A stretch of DNA of 64,000 bases from Actinomyces bovis. Lineage in GTDB: Bacteria; Actinomycetota; Actinomycetes; Actinomycetales; Actinomycetaceae. Where the stretch lies: assembly GCF_900444995.1 (NCBI RefSeq), contig NZ_UAPQ01000006.1, forward strand, positions 310,001 through 374,000. Reading direction: 5' to 3'. Below the pieces are notes generated by a model. It was not told the origin of the DNA and did not search any database. It saw nothing but the letters and a program-made list of their open reading frames with translations. Below are positions 60,863-64,000 of this stretch, piece after piece (position 1 is the stretch's first letter; each line of letters begins with the position of its first letter). The position numbers and the translations under genes are program-made.

Positions 60863-63800
60863 TCACTTCGCCAGCACCTCCTTCGTCAGCGGAGTCCTGT
60901 TGCCGAAGCGGTGGTTGGTGATAGAGACGGCCTGCTCGTGGACGAAGGGCAGGATCTCGATGCGGCCAGCATTCGTAACCGGGCCGTCCCAAACAGCCAC
61001 ATCAATCGAACCCTTGACGGCACGGCGCAGAGCATCACCGTCCTCCCCAATGACTCGCACGCGCTCATCCAAACCGCAGCCCTCCTTGACCAGACGCGCA
61101 GCAAACTCGGAGGCAGACTCAACCGTCGTTAGAACCCCATACTCATCCAACAAGGCCTGAACTGTCGCAGGCAGCGGCGTCGCCACAGAAAGGTCAAGCT
61201 CCTGCGGCACCCAACCGCCACCAGATAGCACGCGCGCCAAACCGCCGAACTCGCCAGAGTCGGATCCAGAACCTGAACCGACCCCCTCAAACTCGCCCAC
61301 AGCCAAAGCCGCCGAAATCACGCGCAATACGTCTGCGAGCGTGGCATCCACTCCTGCCCGAATAGTGACCGGCGTAGGGATATAACGCAACAAGTTCCGT
61401 TCAACCGACACCCCACTCGGATCATGCAGAACATCAAACTCTGCAGCACAAGCTTTCTCATCTGAGGCAACCGCAGCAGTGAAAACACGCAAGTCATCCG
61501 GAGGCAACACCGAGGCGCCCGTCTTCAACAGTGCCCGGAGCTGTGGCTTAGACACCCCCGCATCGCCAAACTCATCAGGTAAGGGTGCGGGCGCAAATGA
61601 GCCAAAGCCAAACAGATAGTTCGGGCCGCCTGCCTTCGCACCCTCGCCAACCACCGAACGCTTCCACCCACCAAAAGGCTGACGACGCACAATAGCGCCA
61701 GTAATTCCACGGTTCACATACACATTGCCCGCCTGAACACTGTTCAGCCACAAGTTGATCTCATCGGCGTCCAAGGAATGCAAGCCAGCAGTTAGGCCAT
61801 AAGCGGTCAAGTTCTGCGCCTGGATCGCCTCCTCCAAGGTATCCACCCGCATAATGCCCAGGATCGGCCCAAAGTACTCGACCAGGTGATACTCCGAACC
61901 CACCTGCACGCCCGCGCGAATACCCGGGCTCCACAACCGGCCACTGTCATCCAGGCGGCGCGGCTCCAAAGTCCAATGCTCACCCTGCGCCAAGCTCGTC
62001 AATCCCGCCAGCAGCTTTTCACCCGGCGGCGTCGACAAGGGCCCTACCTGCGCCGACAGGTCGTCGGCCCACGCCACATGCAAAGAACGCGTCGCATCCA
62101 ACAACTGGTTATGCACGCGCTTCGACAAGCCCACCGACCCCACCAGGATCACATAGGAACAAGCCGAACACTTCTGCCCAGCGTGCCCAAAAGCAGACTG
62201 CACCACATCCTTGACCGCCAAGTCCAGGTCAGCTGAAGGCGTGATGATAATCGAGTTCTTCCCCGAGGTCTCCGCCATAATCCGCAGAGTCGGATCCCAA
62301 GACCTGAACAGTTCCGCCGTCTCCGCCCCACCCGTAAGCACCACGGTGCCCACCTTCGGATGCGTGATCAACTCCTTGCCAAGCTCCCGCTCACCGATCG
62401 ACACCAAAGCCAATACCTCGCGCGGCACCCCCGCTGCCCACAAACACTCCGCCACCAGCGCACCACAACGCTTAGACGCCCCTGCAGGTTTAAAGACCAC
62501 ACCCGAACCTGCCGCCAAAGCGGCCAGCACGCCGCCAGCAGGAATGGCAATCGGGAAATTCCACGGTGGCGTCACCACCGTGACCCGCAAAGGCGTAAAC
62601 ACGGCTCCCTCCACAGCCTCCAAAGCCCGGGCCTGCTCCGCGTAATAGTGCGCAAAGTCAATCGCCTCAGAGACCTCAACATCCGCTTGATCCAGGCCCT
62701 TGCCCAACTCCGAGCCAGCCACCTCGATCAGTTCGGCGCGCCGCCGTCCCATCTCCACACCAGCCCGGTGCAAGATCTCCGCCCGCTGCGCAGCAGGCAA
62801 GGCCGCCCACTTAGCTGCAGCCGCATCCACCGCGTCCACAATCCCGGACAATTCAGATGCAGAATGCACAGCGGCTGCCTCAATCGTCTCCACACCCAAG
62901 GTGGATGAAGGCACCCGTGCCGCAATGGCGCGCGCCCACTCGCGGTTTGCTGGCAGTGCCGGGTCCGAATCTGGCGTGTTGTCGAACTTCCACGCACCCG
63001 CAGCAGATCGCACCGGCGCAGAAATCTCGGAAACCGATTCGGTGAGACGGTTTTGCTTACGGTTTGGCCCACACCGGCCCGTCCCTTCCGCCTGCATTTG
63101 CGCAATCGCAGCCAAGAACCGCGCCTTCTCCTTAGCGAAAGACTCCTCAGAAGACCCAATATCAAAGATCGAGGACATGAAGTTTTCATCCGCCGCGTTC
63201 TCTTCCAAACGGCGCACCAGATAAGCGATCGCGACGTCGTACTCCTCCGGGTTCACCACCGGCACGTACAGCAGCAGCCGGCCCACATCCTCACGGATCG
63301 CAGCGGCCTGCTGAGTGGCCATGCCTGACAGCATCTCGATTTCCACCCCGCCGGTCACTCCGCGCTCCTTAGCGAGCTCCCACGCAGCCGCCACTGTGAA
63401 CAGGTTGTGACCCGCAACCCCCAGGCGCACATTCGCGATGCGCTCCGGCGTCATAGACCACTCCAACAGGCGCAGGTAGTTCGCATCCGTGGCCTGGCGC
63501 GATTCCCACGTCGTCAACTCCCAACCGTGCATTAGCGCATCCACCCGCTCCATGGCCAAGTTTGCTCCCTTGACCACACGGACCTTGATCCCCGCACCGC
63601 CCCGCGCCCGCCGGGCTGCCGACCACGCCTGCAGGTCTTTCATGGCGTCCAAAGTGTCTGGCAGGTAGGTCTGCAGGACTATCCCCGCCTCCAGGTTCAG
63701 CAACTCTGGGCGATCCAAGATCTGCTTAAAGACGTCGATCGTCAGGTTGAGGTCGCGGTACTCCTCCATATCCAAATTGATGAACTTGTCGCCCGAGCGC

Positions 63801-64000
63801 GCCGCATACTGGTACAGCGGCAGCAGTTGTGACACCGCGTGCTCAACCACCTGCTCATAGCCCCACGGGTTATGTGGGCCAGTCACCGCCGACACCTTCA
63901 GCGACACGTAGTCCACATCTGGGCGCTCCAACAGTTCGCGCGTGGCCGCCAGGCGTTTGCCCGCTTCAGCATCGCCCAGAACCGCCTCGCCCAGCAGGTT
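60863..64000 (-). CDS. putA: Bifunctional proline dehydrogenase / P5C dehydrogenase PutA, N-terminus cut by window edge
   Basis: At least 1045 residues; the frame stays open to the right edge, so the true start lies outside. The visible N-terminal 270 residues are the proline dehydrogenase barrel (YVSLKVSAVTG, IKVRVVKGANLAMERVDAL, YVPVVNPEEYDVAIAYLVRR). From about residue 330 follows the aldehyde dehydrogenase: TPPWNFPIAIPAGGVLAALA, METSGKN-type loop AETSGKNSII, and the catalytic Cys in GHAGQKCSACSYVI. A C-terminal part of about 160 residues is less typical. It oxidises proline to glutamate in two steps. There is no DNA-binding ribbon-helix-helix domain in the visible part. Confidence 0.94.
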   Translation of the reverse strand, partial: NLLGEAVLGDAEAGKRLAATRELLERPDVDYVSLKVSAVTGPHNPWGYEQVVEHAVSQLLPLYQYAARSGDKFINLDMEEYRDLNLTIDVFKQILDRPELLNLEAGIVLQTYLPDTLDAMKDLQAWSAARRARGGAGIKVRVVKGANLAMERVDALMHGWELTTWESRQATDANYLRLLEWSMTPERIANVRLGVAGHNLFTVAAAWELAKERGVTGGVEIEMLSGMATQQAAAIREDVGRLLLYVPVVNPEEYDVAIAYLVRRLEENAADENFMSSIFDIGSSEESFAKEKARFLAAIAQMQAEGTGRCGPNRKQNRLTESVSEISAPVRSAAGAWKFDNTPDSDPALPANREWARAIAARVPSSTLGVETIEAAAVHSASELSGIVDAVDAAAAKWAALPAAQRAEILHRAGVEMGRRRAELIEVAGSELGKGLDQADVEVSEAIDFAHYYAEQARALEAVEGAVFTPLRVTVVTPPWNFPIAIPAGGVLAALAAGSGVVFKPAGASKRCGALVAECLWAAGVPREVLALVSIGERELGKELITHPKVGTVVLTGGAETAELFRSWDPTLRIMAETSGKNSIIITPSADLDLAVKDVVQSAFGHAGQKCSACSYVILVGSVGLSKRVHNQLLDATRSLHVAWADDLSAQVGPLSTPPGEKLLAGLTSLAQGEHWTLEPRRLDDSGRLWSPGIRAGVQVGSEYHLVEYFGPILGIMRVDTLEEAIQAQNLTAYGLTAGLHSLDADEINLWLNSVQAGNVYVNRGITGAIVRRQPFGGWKRSVVGEGAKAGGPNYLFGFGSFAPAPLPDEFGDAGVSKPQLRALLKTGASVLPPDDLRVFTAAVASDEKACAAEFDVLHDPSGVSVERNLLRYIPTPVTIRAGVDATLADVLRVISAALAVGEFEGVGSGSGSDSGEFGGLARVLSGGGWVPQELDLSVATPLPATVQALLDEYGVLTTVESASEFAARLVKEGCGLDERVRVIGEDGDALRRAVKGSIDVAVWDGPVTNAGRIEILPFVHEQAVSITNHRFGNRTPLTKEVLAK

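Noticed and set aside
1-64000. CRISPR arrays, insertion sequences, prophage or integrase genes
   Set aside because: None was seen: no regular repeat-spacer pattern, no transposase or integrase motif.

Overview
The window is high-GC DNA from an actinobacterium, most likely a member of the Actinomycetaceae (Actinomyces or a close relative). The signs are pupylation genes (dop, proteasome-type ATPase), a SigR/RsrA-type sigma/anti-sigma pair followed by the tiny ribosomal protein bL37, a fused E2-E1 2-oxoglutarate dehydrogenase, a monomeric NADP isocitrate dehydrogenase, an Arg/Asn-rich Rho, many GTG starts, and the conserved order argS-lysA-hom-thrB-rho-rpmE-prfA-prmC. The species cannot be fixed from the sequence alone. 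Both window edges cut genes: dop at the left and putA at the right.

Left part (1-12.2 kb): dop and the ATPase, then a nearly complete molybdenum cofactor island. It holds moeB, a fused modBC transporter gene, modA, mogA, a mobA-like gene, moaC, moeA, moaE, moaD and moaA, split over several divergent and convergent units. It can import molybdate and make Moco, but no molybdoenzyme lies in the window.

Middle (12.2-36 kb): a membrane protein, a GNAT enzyme, rsgA, aroA, icd, a DoxX protein, the sigR-rsrA pair with a recognisable SigR promoter, bL37, an ABC-2 export pair facing a TetR-family regulator, a degenerate GDSL-like protein, kgd, an acyltransferase, two CNNM/CorC transport proteins, a membrane-anchored M23 peptidase, a glycerophosphodiesterase and tRNA-Arg(CCG).

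Right part (36-64 kb): the argS-lysA-hom-thrB-rho backbone. Between lysA and hom sits an inverted block of about 7 kb with an ECF-type importer (S component, fused double ATPase, T component) and a pair of exporter-fold ABC proteins of the IrtAB/YbtPQ kind. A near-consensus DtxR/IdeR iron box overlaps its promoter. The block and most of lysA have a more extreme codon bias than the flanks, suggesting import by homologous recombination with breakpoints in lysA and near the hom start. The last exporter gene is broken by an imperfect 124-bp tandem duplication.

After rho comes the most original module: a small secreted Gly/Asp/Cys/His-rich protein, divergent from a response regulator (frameshifted as given) and a histidine kinase. 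The kinase's short outer loop shares two unusual motifs with the C-terminus of the secreted protein. The window ends with rpmE, prfA, prmC, an AlkD-like gene and putA.
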